A stretch of DNA of 64,000 nucleotides from Symbiodinium microadriaticum (lineage: Eukaryota > Sar > Dinophyceae > Suessiales > Symbiodiniaceae): positions 249,594 to 313,593 of the forward strand of contig LSRX01000078.1 in assembly GCA_001939145.1 (NCBI GenBank). Reading direction: 5' to 3'. Under the pieces are notes generated by a model, which was not told the origin of the DNA, ran no database searches, and saw only the letters and a program-made list of their open reading frames with translations. Shown here in pieces: positions 41,313 through 49,739 of the stretch (positions are counted from its first letter, which is position 1; each line of letters starts with the position of its first letter). Made by a program: the position numbers and the translations under genes.

Positions 41313-41888
41313 AGTGTATCTTCCCTACGGGATCTAGAGGGGTCTAGGGCTTCAGGGCCTCACGGTCAGGGTTGTCTTGAAGTCGGAGTTAGGGGCCTAG
41401 GGTTTCGGATTTCGAATGGCTGGGCGTGGAATTTGAGGTCTAAGATTCATTGTTCTCGCCGAGTCTCTAACTAAATCTGCACGGACACACGCCGACTCCC
41501 GAGAGTCCCTGAACCCCTGAACCCTAAAGCCGAACCCCTAACCCCCCCCCCAGCCTGGGTTGGCAACATCGGGTAGCGGGAGTCCGTCATGTGAGACATC
41601 CTCTTGTGGAGCAGGCTGCTTAGACACCCTTGGAGCTCTGCCACCCTGAGCCCGTGAAGCTCTGTGTCTAAAGCGATTGAAGTCAGTTGCGGAGTTTCGG
41701 ACAGCACCAGCTCCCACGTCGATTCAGCTCACAGTCCAAAGAGAACCTTGGCTTCAGGAGCTGTGCTACCCGGGGCCGCGAGCGCTGTGCTACGAACACA
41801 ACAGACTGGCCAGCATGGAAAAGTGCAGGGCTAGTGTCCATTGTGCGGCACAAGCCACATCTCTTCTGCGCGATGACTTTGACAGACT

Positions 41889-41978
41889 CGAGGCCCGTAG
41901 CTCTCCTTCTCCTCGACCCGTCTCCAGGCCCAGCTTCTCTCCGATTCCCCACGTCTCGTCTCCAGGCCACTCTTCCAG
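41889..41978. repeat. Dispersed repeat S, copy 4
   Basis: Near-identical to copy 3 from GAGGCCCGTAG onward, ending CAGGCCACTCTTCCAG; 107 bp upstream of the introner-like element at 42086. Confidence 0.9.
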
Positions 41979-42085
41979 CCTTTCTTTTTTTTTCAACTTC
42001 AGAGCTGATATCCAGTCTGCAGCAGCAAGACCTTGCAGGCACGATATCAGTGCATCGGAACACAGCACACTGTAAGACAGACCTG

Positions 42086-42183
42086 GTACCCGGGGCCGCG
42101 GGGGTAGTTTTGCTGAAAAAAAACAGCCTGGGATGCCTTTCCTGGGCCTGGGCAGCAGAAGCTTCCCAGGCCATTTTGGACAG
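42086..42183 (+). mobile_element. Introner-like element I2
   Basis: 98 bp bounded by G|GTACCCGGGGCCGCGG and GGCCATTTTGGACAG, GT...AG. Internal AAAAACAGCCTGGGATGCC and CAGCAGAAGCTTCCCAGG. Flanks are GC-rich coding-like DNA. Confidence 0.65.
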
Positions 42184-42287
42184 ATCGAAGCGACAGCTTC
42201 TGGTGCTTGTCCTGTTCTGACAGAAGACATCAGCAGAGAGAAGAGGAGGTCAACAGAGATGCGCTGAGCATCAAGAGACGGAGAAGA

Positions 42288-42931
42288 TGAAGACCGAGAG
42301 CATGAAGAGTGACACTGAGAGCGCGGAAGAGCATGGAGAGAAGATAGAAACAGTGCGCGAGTCCGGGAGGAGAGTGGAGGGAAAGGTGGTGGGCCAGCGG
42401 CTGTGCCATTAAGCCCAGGTACGTCAGGCATCGCACGTCGAGGAGCCCGGCACGCAAACAATGCAACCTCTCTGCGACGGTCCAGCAGTCGGCAGCGTGG
42501 GAGATCTAGGAGATCCGGAGAAATCAGCAGGCGGCCTAGGCTCAGGAAACCTAGCAGATCCCGGGCAGCAATCACTGGTACCTCTTCAGGATGGTCCAAG
42601 AGGCAGCGTGGGAGACGTAGGAGATCTCCGAACAGAAGCTGTTTCGGGCACAGGGCCACCAGAGACATGTGCCGGCCAAGAGGCCGGGGCCACAGCACGT
42701 GACGCGGGTCTCGAGCCACAGATCTGCCCGGCCAAACTTGCCCGCGCAGCTGCATCAGACGGTGCAGCTCCCTCGGAGGCTCGCCCAGGTGGACCTCCAT
42801 GCAAGGAAGCTGGTGAGTGGCCGGCTGCTGCGGCAACCGAGGACGCGCAGCACGGTGCGTTCTGGGGGTATTCCAGGGATTGGAAATGGCTGGGGCTGTG
42901 GTACGGGCTTGCTGGCATGTTGCACACTTGA
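42288..42931 (+). CDS. Candidate N-terminal exons of the Ulp1-like gene
   Basis: 42288-42413: ATG frame MKTESMKSDTESAEEHGEKI, acidic, to TAA. 42461-42931 in another frame: Gly/Asp/Pro-rich, containing GSVGDLGDPEKSAGG and the related GSVGDVGDLRTEAVSG, and ending WGYSRDWKWLGLWYGLAGML. The duplicated GSVGD(L/V)GDL motif reflects a duplicated CAGCGTGGGAGA stretch (42497, 42605). Disordered linker or degraded coding; no domain recognised. Confidence 0.3.
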
Positions 42932-43232
42932 GCAGGAGCCGGATGCGGCCCAAGTTTCGGCCATTGGAAAGGACATCGCAGAGGGACTGGTGCGAGGCTA
43001 TCCTGTCTCACGGGTGGCCCTGGATGAGCGGACAGACTACGGGCAAGTACTGCGTGTCGTCCTAGCACTGACGATTGATGCTCTTGGTCTGCAGTGGTGG
43101 CAAAGCGTTGTGCTGCTGGACTGGCGACTGTCCGAGTCGCAGGACTTCCTGACTCTGCAGCCGCAGGCTCACGTGATGATCGTGCCCCCCGGTTCTGAAA
43201 TCTGCAGTGCTGCAATCGGTCGTGTGTCCTAG
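42930..43232 (+). CDS. Ulp1-like protease, N-terminal part
   Basis: 3' part of the frame 42669-43232. Contains SAIGKDIAEGLVRGYPVSRV, LDERTDYGQVLRVVLALTID and WWQSVVLLDWRLSESQDFLT. It directly precedes the catalytic part but ends in TAG 35 bp before that frame's first ATG, so an intron, a frameshift or pseudogenisation separates them. The same 'protease just upstream of transposase' arrangement is known in several plant transposons. Confidence 0.45.
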   Translation, partial: EQEPDAAQVSAIGKDIAEGLVRGYPVSRVALDERTDYGQVLRVVLALTIDALGLQWWQSVVLLDWRLSESQDFLTLQPQAHVMIVPPGSEICSAAIGRVS

Positions 43233-43266
43233 CGCCTAGACTGCGTGGCTGAGGTTGCTGTACTCT

Positions 43267-43599
43267 ATGGATCATTGGGCATTCATGCTGGTCCGCAAGG
43301 GCGAGTGGCTGCCGGTGATCTTTGATGGGCTGCAGCAGAGAGCAATCATGGAGGCAGCAGTGACATTCTGCACATGGTTGGAAGAGAAGTTCAACCTGGA
43401 TGCGAGACCTCAGCCTGTGTGGTCCGTGAGCTACAAGCAACGCGATGCGTGGAGTTGCGGGCACCGCATCATGAGTAGCTGGCGCCATCTGCTGACGTGC
43501 CGCAGTGGCAATTTGCTATACCTCATGTATAGGTGCACGGTGCATGTCGTTCGCGTGTGTGCTTCTGAGGATGACCAGCCTGCTCGAGAAGCCGTTTAA
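43267..43599 (+). CDS. Ulp1-like (C48) cysteine protease, catalytic part
   Basis: Predicted SUMO-type isopeptidase/protease fold. His in MDHWAFMLVRKG, Asp in WLPVIFDGLQQ and Gln/Cys in VSYKQRDAWSCGHRIMSSW reproduce the order His, Asp, Gln, Cys of the family at plausible spacing. The core is ~85 residues, compact for Ulp1. Past LLTCRSG the frame differs from the next coding segment (43505-44104), so a short intron near 43530-43600 is likely. Ulp1-like proteases are carried by several transposon superfamilies, which fits the neighbouring transposase-like gene. Confidence 0.6.
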   Translation: MDHWAFMLVRKGEWLPVIFDGLQQRAIMEAAVTFCTWLEEKFNLDARPQPVWSVSYKQRDAWSCGHRIMSSWRHLLTCRSGNLLYLMYRCTVHVVRVCASEDDQPAREAV

Positions 43600-44104
43600 G
43601 ACAGCGCTGCCAGAGTTTACTTTGCCAGATGCTGTGTTTTCTCGCAGCAGCCTCCAGAACATGTGTGACCTGGCGAACGGCGAGCGGGGCAACGCGGACT
43701 CTGTGCCAGCGCCATCGACGCCCAGGGCTAGGCCTGGCAAGCGAGCGGCTGGTGACCTGAGCATCACCAGCCCTGTCAAAGGGTCAGGCCCCAAAGCCAT
43801 TGGTGCCTGCCGTCCATCTTCGGCCTTTGCGAGGACACCAGCTGGTCCAATCGTTTTGCAGGCCCCGCCAGCCCCCAGCGGCCAGAGCGGCTCCGACGAC
43901 GCGCCTGCGTCTGGACAGGTCGGGACGGAGGGTGCCTCGGCCCGGCGGGTGGGCACGAAGCGCAAGAAGTCGCAAACGGAGGTGGAGCAGATGATCTGCA
44001 GGAAAGGTCTGGCAGAGAAGGGGGCATCGTACCCCGAGTGGCAACGGATCCACCGGAAGCCGCTGGGATGCATCGCTCGATTTAAGACAAAAGTTATCCG
44101 TTAA
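43540..44104 (+). CDS. C-terminal extension of the Ulp1-like gene or a separate protein
   Basis: Frame 2 segment, credible from about 43590: EKPFKTALPEFTLPDAVFSR, a long Pro/Ala/Ser/Gly linker, then a basic helical tail (RRVGTKRKKSQTEVEQMICR, EWQRIHRKPLGCIARFKTKV) and TAA. The KRKK cluster could be a nuclear signal. Confidence 0.5.
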
Positions 44105-44217
44105 CATCCATGCACAGAGCTGATCAGTACATCAGTACATCTGGTGATCTCAGATTTGACTTCTTTTCTGCAGGCATGATCTACGTACGTAGTGCATTGC
44201 ATTATACGACAGTCCTG

Positions 44218-44326
44218 GTACCCGGGGCCGCGGGGGCAGTCTCGCTGTAGTGGGTTTCAAAAAAAACAGCCTGGGAAGCCTTTCGTCGGGCTGGGAAGCT
44301 TCTGCTTCCAAGGCCATTCTTAACAG
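44218..44326 (+). mobile_element. Introner-like element I3
   Basis: 109 bp, G|GTACCCGGGGCCGCGGGG to GGCCATTCTTAACAG. Shares AAAAAACAGCCTGGGAAGCC and the hairpin CTGGGAAGCTTCTGCTTCC with I2 and I4. It ends 13 bp before the ATG of the next ORF. Confidence 0.7.
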
Positions 44327-44338
44327 AAGCCACGACTT

Positions 44339-46294
44339 ATGGTCAGCAGACAAGAGCAGTACAAGACAACGTCGCTCGATTCAACTACTAAGGCATCCGC
44401 TAACATCCATGCACAGCCAAGGAATGCAGTCATGCGCAACGCCTTCGCATGCAGCTGGAACAAGATGTTGACGAGCCTCCTGCAAGGGCGGCTAAGCTGC
44501 AAGAGCTGCAGCGAGCTCCTGGAGTCTTGTGCCGTCGACATACCCACACTGCGTGCCCGTGCTCAGCAAGAGGCAGGAAGCGTGCAGTCCATGTCGGCCC
44601 CGACACCCGCAATAACTGCAGCTGCGAACATTGTGGCCGAGACACCGCAGACGGCCCCGACGCCCGCGATGACTGCAGCTGCGAACATTGTGGTCGAGAC
44701 AGCGCAGACAGCCCCGACGCTCGCGACGACTGCAGCTGCGAACATTGTGGCCGAGACACCGGAGACGGCAGGGGAGCAGATCGAGACCACAGAGCCAGAA
44801 GGACTGGCTGCAGTGACGAGCGCCGAAGACCTCAGACATCTGCAGGACCCTATGCGATGGATTGAATGGCAGGCGCCAACTTTGCAGGTGATGCCACCTG
44901 GCTTTCGAGGATGCGCTGTGCCGATCCGCTGCACGATCTGCACCTCCAAGTCCCAGCCGAAGGGGAAAGTCTTCGATGTCAGGAGTACCGTTAAGAGCAG
45001 GCTCATATGGTCGTATGTGCAGCAGCACCTGGGTTCGCAGATCCATGTCCGCAACATGGCTTTGCAACGGACGCAGCAGGAGGCTGTAGTGCCGGCTGAG
45101 GAGTGCCACGGCTTGAACCTGCTGGACCCAGATCTGTCTGCCGTGGCACCCTATGCAGTCGAGCTCGACCTGTGGGCTGCCCACACGGACCCTGGCAGGT
45201 CTCGCGTCGGAGAGCACCGATACTGGAAAGCAGATGCGGCCTGGAGAGTCCAGCACAAGGACTGCGCAAAGGCAGCCCAGAGCGGAAGCCCGTGTCTGAA
45301 GTGTCGGTCGCTGGGTGACCGGAAAAGTGTTCTGAGACTTGTCCTGCGCTTTGCCTTCAAGTACCATGCAGCGAAGCTTCTCAGTGCAAGGTTGTTTGGC
45401 GGATCAGAGATGGTCCACGCACTGCATGAGGAGCTGAAAGTTTCCAGCTTGTACCAGAGGCACGAAAGCAAAATGGTCAAGCTCTTATCCTTGAAGGATG
45501 CCGAGCTTCAGAACTACGTCCGCTACGGTTTCCGTGCCAGTGTGGCCAAAACCGAGATGCCCCCGGTGCTCGCTCACTTCGCCGCGGCTGTGGTTGCTCC
45601 TTGCCTCAAGGTCAACGTGTGGAAAGCCGGCAGCGACAACTCGGCCCTGTTGTCGCAGCTCAGCGCCTACCTGGCAAGCGGGCGGCTGACAGACATGGAA
45701 GAGATCAATGCTCGCATCGCCAGTGCAGCAATCTCCGGGCAGCTGGAGTCACACCCTCTTCTGCAAGGCCTCATCGTGTCAGTCATGCAGATGTTGGAGA
45801 AGTCCGAAAGGGGCATCCACACCCTACGCGGCAGGCCCCAAGCGACCAGTGAAACAGCTTGCGCTCTGGTCGCTGATGCAGGTCTTAGTCTGGCACTGGC
45901 CGGCGGCAACATAGCCATGGCCAGACAATTCGGGCAAAGGGTCCGCGCGGGGCAGGTCTCCTTCGACAAGATGGACGAGCATGACTTGCCGCGGCCCGCT
46001 CTGGCTCTCCGCTTTGAGGGCGCGCTCCAGGACAACATGGAAAGGATCGACAGACGGTTGCCGTCAACCCCGCGACAGACGACGCGTCGGTTGTTCCTGG
46101 CCTTCGACTGCACGTATCTCCAGCCTGCCCTGACTCAGGCCAGTGTGCAAGGCCAGATAGGTTTGGTGGGTGGAGCCTGGGGTGCAGTGGACCAATGCTT
46201 CATGGCTTTGGGAGAGAACCTGGACCTGAAGCGGATCCGACGGGCTCGGCAGATGTGTCTTGGCTGCAGTCTGCTGCCGGGCGCAGCTGCATGA
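44339..46294 (+). CDS. Zinc-finger / DDE-transposase-like protein (651 aa frame)
   Basis: Longest ORF in the window. Residues 87-143 are three 19-residue repeats of the form APTPAITAAANIVAETPQT. Residues 198-236 form C-x2-C-x28-H-x5-H (CTIC ... QHLGSQIH), a C2H2/BED-like finger probably binding DNA. Residues 309-322 hold C-x9-C-x2-C (PCLKC). 340-560 is helical with no recognised domain. At 586-595 LFLAFDCTYL places an Asp (590) after a hydrophobic strand, as expected for the first catalytic Asp of an RNase H-fold transposase. A second such Asp occurs in the next segment. The frame is lost near 46.27 kb. The ATG lies just after introner-like I3, so the true start may be in an upstream exon. 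Confidence 0.6.
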   Translation: MVSRQEQYKTTSLDSTTKASANIHAQPRNAVMRNAFACSWNKMLTSLLQGRLSCKSCSELLESCAVDIPTLRARAQQEAGSVQSMSAPTPAITAAANIVAETPQTAPTPAMTAAANIVVETAQTAPTLATTAAANIVAETPETAGEQIETTEPEGLAAVTSAEDLRHLQDPMRWIEWQAPTLQVMPPGFRGCAVPIRCTICTSKSQPKGKVFDVRSTVKSRLIWSYVQQHLGSQIHVRNMALQRTQQEAVVPAEECHGLNLLDPDLSAVAPYAVELDLWAAHTDPGRSRVGEHRYWKADAAWRVQHKDCAKAAQSGSPCLKCRSLGDRKSVLRLVLRFAFKYHAAKLLSARLFGGSEMVHALHEELKVSSLYQRHESKMVKLLSLKDAELQNYVRYGFRASVAKTEMPPVLAHFAAAVVAPCLKVNVWKAGSDNSALLSQLSAYLASGRLTDMEEINARIASAAISGQLESHPLLQGLIVSVMQMLEKSERGIHTLRGRPQATSETACALVADAGLSLALAGGNIAMARQFGQRVRAGQVSFDKMDEHDLPRPALALRFEGALQDNMERIDRRLPSTPRQTTRRLFLAFDCTYLQPALTQASVQGQIGLVGGAWGAVDQCFMALGENLDLKRIRRARQMCLGCSLLPGAAA

Positions 46295-46464
46295 ACTGCT
46301 TGGCATCCAAGGTTGGAATTCTGTGTTTGGGACCCTACCGCCGAGGAGCACGTGACCATGTCCGCTTGCTCCATGCCTTTGCAGTTGTCCGCGAGCACAC
46401 GAGAGACCGATTACAAGGGCAATTGGGACTCGTGGCTGCTGATTATTGCTAGTTCAGTTGTTCG
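46290..46464 (+). pseudogene. Frame-broken continuation of the transposase-like protein
   Basis: Two frames share a coherent reading: HELLGIQGWNSVFGT in one, then WDPTAEEHVTMSACSMPLQL and TRETDYKGNWDSWLLIIASS in another, implying a frame change around TCTGTGTTTGGGACC (about 46320-46335). A decayed copy, an assembly error, or an unrecognised tiny intron could explain it. Ends at introner-like I4. Confidence 0.4.
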
Positions 46465-46588
46465 GTACCCGGGTCCGCGGCCTTGCTGTGGTCTGTAGCA
46501 AAGAAAAACCGCCTGGGAAGCATGTCTAGGGGCTGGGAGCTTCTGCTTCCCAGGCCATTTTCCTGCGGGTAGGCCATTTTGCTTGGTA
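46465..46588 (+). mobile_element. Introner-like element I4
   Basis: G|GTACCCGGGTCCGCGG, CCTTGCTGTGGTCTGTAGCA, CCGCCTGGGAAGC, hairpin GGGAGCTTCTGCTTCCCAGG, CCATTTT, probably ending CTTGGTAG. It separates two coding frames. Confidence 0.65.
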
Positions 46589-46966
46589 GTAGTCGCACGT
46601 TGGGGATGTGAAGCGTGGTTTGCACAAACTCTGTTTCGTTGCCTTGACCTGGTCTCAGCCGTGGACTGTCAGGAGATGCTGCGCATCGTCGGCGACTTCA
46701 TGACAGTCGCCGGTCCGTATGTCCGTTGTCTCTTGTTTGATGCCCACGGGAGTCACCAGTTCATTCGTCGATGTCTACATGGGGACCTGGGTCCCATAGG
46801 CCGCGCAGACTTGGAAAAGCTTCCCTTTTGGAGAGGGATGCGATTTGAAGAGATGCCACCTCATGGACTTCCGCGGCTGCCGGTCAGGATTTGCAAGGTT
46901 GCCGGGGAGCCCGTGTGGGGTCTCCCGGGTCCATGCGGCCTACCTGCAGCCAGTCTTTTGCCCTAG
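46586..46966 (+). CDS. DDE-transposase-like segment, second catalytic block
   Basis: Open from the end of introner-like I4 with no ATG needed (internal exon). Contains CLDLVSAVDCQEMLRIVGDF and LLFDAHGSHQFIRRCLHGD; the Asp at about 46739 after a hydrophobic strand fits the second catalytic Asp, and Glu in RFEEMPPHGLPRLP could be the third acidic residue. Tail is Pro/Gly-rich. The pairing with Asp 590 of the previous ORF is inference. Confidence 0.5.
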   Translation, partial: VVVARWGCEAWFAQTLFRCLDLVSAVDCQEMLRIVGDFMTVAGPYVRCLLFDAHGSHQFIRRCLHGDLGPIGRADLEKLPFWRGMRFEEMPPHGLPRLPVRICKVAGEPVWGLPGPCGLPAASLLP

Positions 46967-47540
46967 GACCCCTCATATGCTTGTGCGCCCGCATCAAAAA
47001 TCAAGGCCACGCGTCGAAAAATGCTGGCGGACAGATCTGTTCTCCGATCCGGACCATCTACATGGGGCAGTATTTTGTTGACACAGCGGCGGCCTTTCTG
47101 CAGGGGATGCCGCCCGCCGCATTTTGCAGAGAGGAGCGCTCCAGCGTCAGCTAAGCGCCCGAACCCTAGCCCGGATGAGCCTGGGAGGACCCCATGTCCG
47201 ACAAACTCAACGCGCTGATGATGTCGCCCTGGTGGCTGCCGATGTCGCCTGCTCCTTGGCGGCTAGCGGGAACGGGGTGGGCACAGGGTGCGGGGTGTGT
47301 GTGTGTGTGTGTGTGTGGGTACGTCCAGTCTGGGATTCTGCAAGCACTGCATGCTTGTATGACTGCCCATGTAGCAAACTGACGTCAGGACGGACCATTG
47401 AGCGCAGCTGCGATTCCTTGGTGCCTCAGAGGGCTGTTGCTGCTGAACGTCAGTGTGTCGTTGTGTCTTGTCGCTGGGCTGCCTTTTGTAAGTGCGCCTG
47501 TCTGTTCGTGGTCCTTCGCTGTGCTGAGTAGAATTTTTTG
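46967..47540. other. No clear gene; decayed coding-like sequence
   Basis: Short frames in several phases (47124-47531, 47194-47382), a (GT)n tract at 47298-47320, no recognised domain. Confidence 0.4.
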
Positions 47541-47543
47541 GCT

Positions 47544-47629
47544 ATATATATATATATATATATTTTTAGGCGCGACTTACGGTCACTCAGCCTTCGGAAT
47601 GAAATGAATATATATATATATATATATAT

Positions 47630-47668
<39 letters not shown>

Positions 47669-47670
47669 CA
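47544..47670. repeat. (TA)n and (TTTA)n microsatellites
   Basis: TA tracts at 47544-47564 and 47609-47629 flank a 45 bp unique stretch, followed by about ten TTTA units to 47667. Confidence 0.95.
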
Positions 47671-47687
47671 CACAACCGAGGCACCGA

Positions 47688-47839
47688 TCATGCACAAAGG
47701 CATGGCTCTCATGGACCGATGCGAGGCCGCATTGAGTGGCTTCGTCCTGATGGACTTGTGGCAGCTCGCGGCAGAAGAAGTTTGCGAGCCTCGGCAGATA
47801 GTCTCGAAGCCGCTGTGTGGGAACACGCCAGCTTGACTG
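47688..47839 (+). CDS. Candidate exon, unknown protein
   Basis: Core KGMALMDRCEAALSGFVLMD continuing LWQLAAEEVCEPRQIVSK to TGA; helical and protein-like, right after the TTTA tract. The minus-strand frame 47662-48141 is an alternative I consider less likely. Confidence 0.35.
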
Positions 47840-48193
47840 CACCCATGACTGTGGTTATGTCCTTGTCTCATCGAGGCCAGGTTCAGGCTCGGCACCGGGA
47901 CGACGTGGATGGCCCGACAGACCACGCAAAACCTACAAAGCGTTTGCCTCTCGGCTGCCGTCATCACAGTGACTCTGCCTGGGTCCATGGATTTGTGGCG
48001 CCACGGCTCCAATCGAGCCACGGAGATCAGCTTCTTGGCGAGATCTAGCTGCAGCTCGCACCGACAGTGATTTGTGTTCCACGCAGTGCAGACTCCATCT
48101 GAGGTGTGGAGCACCTGTTCGGCAGGCTGCGTAGCCAGCATGCCTCAGGACAGATGACATGCCGCTCCTATTGGCAGGCACAAGCTCGCGACT

Positions 48194-48628
48194 GTGTCAA
48201 GTCATCGAAAAGGCTGCCGAAGCAACGAGAGGAGGTCCCGGAGACCCATGCCCTCTCACCGGAGCAGCCTCTTGGATCTTTTGCTTCCAGCTTCAGTATG
48301 TTTCTATGGAGCACGGAAATATTCGCGATTGTATGTGCTTTGGAGGAGGTTCGATTGGATGCGCTTTTGGATGGGGTTCGAACTGTTTCAGTCCTTGCCA
48401 CGTCTCAAAACCCACAGTAGGTTCAAGCTGTGCGCTGCACGAGCCTTGCAGCACTCCTTGGACTTGGTGGCGTTCGCGGCCGGCTGTGAGACTGAGTCGC
48501 TGCGGCAGAAATACATGGACTTGTGCGGGCAGAATGCCTTCTCTGGCGATGCAGTGCCGGAGGGTGCTGAAGACGACATAGACGAAAATGCGGACACCAG
48601 GACTGCTTTGCTCTATAGCTGTAGGTAG
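48194..48628 (+). CDS. Unknown protein, exon before introner-like I5
   Basis: Credible from about 48420: SRFKLCAARALQHSLDLVAF, GCETESLRQKYMDLCGQNAF, then an acidic stretch GAEDDIDENADTRTALLYSC before TAG, 11 bp upstream of introner-like I5. The first half is less convincing. No domain recognised. Confidence 0.45.
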   Translation: MSSHRKGCRSNERRSRRPMPSHRSSLLDLLLPASVCFYGARKYSRLYVLWRRFDWMRFWMGFELFQSLPRLKTHSRFKLCAARALQHSLDLVAFAAGCETESLRQKYMDLCGQNAFSGDAVPEGAEDDIDENADTRTALLYSCR

Positions 48629-48639
48629 GGCATTGTTCG

Positions 48640-48780
48640 GTACCCGGGTCCGCGGCCTTGCTGTGGTCTGTAGCAAAAAAAAAACAGCCTAGGAAGCCTT
48701 TCCCGGTGCTGGGAAGCATCTGCTTCCCAGGCCATTTTCCTGGAGCTGTGCTTCCCAGTCCATTTTCCTAGAGCTAGCTG
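48640..48780 (+). mobile_element. Introner-like element I5
   Basis: 5' end nearly identical to I4 (GGTACCCGGGTCCGCGGCCT, TGCTGTGGTCTGTAGC), A-run, ACAGCCTAGGAAGCC, hairpin, CCATTTTCCTGGAGCTG and a second partial CTTCCCAGTCCATTTTCCT. The 3' boundary is uncertain. Confidence 0.6.
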
Positions 48781-48800
48781 CAAGTGCCTGACCAAAGGAT

Positions 48801-49721
48801 ATGAAGCATGGTTTGCACATGTCTGGTTTGGGGATGGGGTGCAGGAGGATGGACGCCGAGACGCCGTCCTTGGAGGAGCTTCTGCGACAAGTGCAACAAG
48901 ATGCAGAGATCTTGCAGCCGGACCAAGCGTCCGATGGCCAGCCTGACATTGAATCCCGAGACCTGGAGTTGGATCGGTTGCCAGACAGCGCCGAGTTGAA
49001 GGCAGTGCTGGAAGCAGAACTGCCGACTGCGGAACCGACGAAGACAGGAGATGTCATGTCTCTGCGCATGGCAATGCGACTTTGCTATACTTTGCTCAGT
49101 TGTCATATGATTTCGAGACTGCAGCAATCAGACAGTCCCTGCCCAACAGCCCAGGACAAAGCCGGGAGAGAGATTCAACAGCCTCTTCCAGCTTCTGGTG
49201 TTCCTGCGGTGTGGGACACTAGGCTTTGTCAGGCTGTGATGACACTGCCCTTGGCTGCTGCACTTGAGAGCGTCATCGTTATACTAAGGTCCGAGGATTC
49301 CCGTCGCACAGATGGCGTGGATGCTGGCTTCATTAAGTGTGGCAAAGCCGCTCGGAAGACAGCCAGAAAACTCTCCTGGTACCAGCCACCCGGTGGCAAT
49401 AAGGAGTGCAGCCGCTTTAAGTTCGTCGGTACCCGGGGCCGCGGTGGCAGCCTTGCTGTAGTTATAGCTTCTGCTTCCTGGGCCGCTGCTTCGTTTTACA
49501 GTCCGGACCACACCATTGTAGCAAAGCCTATATATGTTGTTGTGTTTTCATATCCAAGGTACAACGAGAAAATGCTGGCCGAGCTCCGTCAACAGGAAGA
49601 CACCCCGAGTTCCAGCATCCGTGCCAGTCGCTTTCAGAAGTGGCAAGAGCTCAGTCGAGCGACCAGGGAGGAACTTCAGGTGGAGCTGCTTTCGAAGGAA
49701 TGTCTGCAGTCACTCGACTAA
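48801..49721 (+). CDS. Unknown protein with in-frame introner-like insert
   Basis: 306-codon frame, ATG start MKHGLHMSGLGMGCRRMDAE. Acidic helical N-terminus (TPSLEELLRQVQQDAEILQP, SAELKAVLEAELPTAE), central ALESVIVILRSEDSRR and KCGKAARKTARKLSWYQPPG, C-terminal KWQELSRATREELQVELLSK. Introner-like I6 lies inside; the frame happens to stay open through it. No family recognised. It lies in the transposon-like cluster and could be an accessory protein. Confidence 0.55.
   Translation: MKHGLHMSGLGMGCRRMDAETPSLEELLRQVQQDAEILQPDQASDGQPDIESRDLELDRLPDSAELKAVLEAELPTAEPTKTGDVMSLRMAMRLCYTLLSCHMISRLQQSDSPCPTAQDKAGREIQQPLPASGVPAVWDTRLCQAVMTLPLAAALESVIVILRSEDSRRTDGVDAGFIKCGKAARKTARKLSWYQPPGGNKECSRFKFVGTRGRGGSLAVVIASASWAAASFYSPDHTIVAKPIYVVVFSYPRYNEKMLAELRQQEDTPSSSIRASRFQKWQELSRATREELQVELLSKECLQSLD
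49429..49521 (+). mobile_element. Introner-like element I6 (in-frame intron candidate)
   Basis: Starts G|GTACCCGGGGCCGCGG, contains CCTTGCTGTAGTTATAGCTT and CTGCTTCCTGGGCCGCTG; the ACAGCC core is missing. If the 3' site is TTGTAG at 49516-49521 the intron is 93 nt and the frame is kept (...FV joined to KPIYVVVFSYPR after one split codon). The more pyrimidine-rich TTTTACAG at 49501 gives 73 nt and a premature stop. Confidence 0.6.
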
Positions 49722-49739
49722 TATCTACTGTACTACATT

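Noticed and set aside
41790-43488. Long minus-strand ORFs of 387 and 300 codons
   Set aside because: They cross an introner-like element and repeat S and are antisense to the Ulp1-like protease, whose catalytic residues fix the + strand.
44492-46113. Minus-strand ORFs antisense to the 651-codon frame
   Set aside because: GC-rich third positions on the + strand create open antisense frames; the zinc-finger and Asp motifs are on +.
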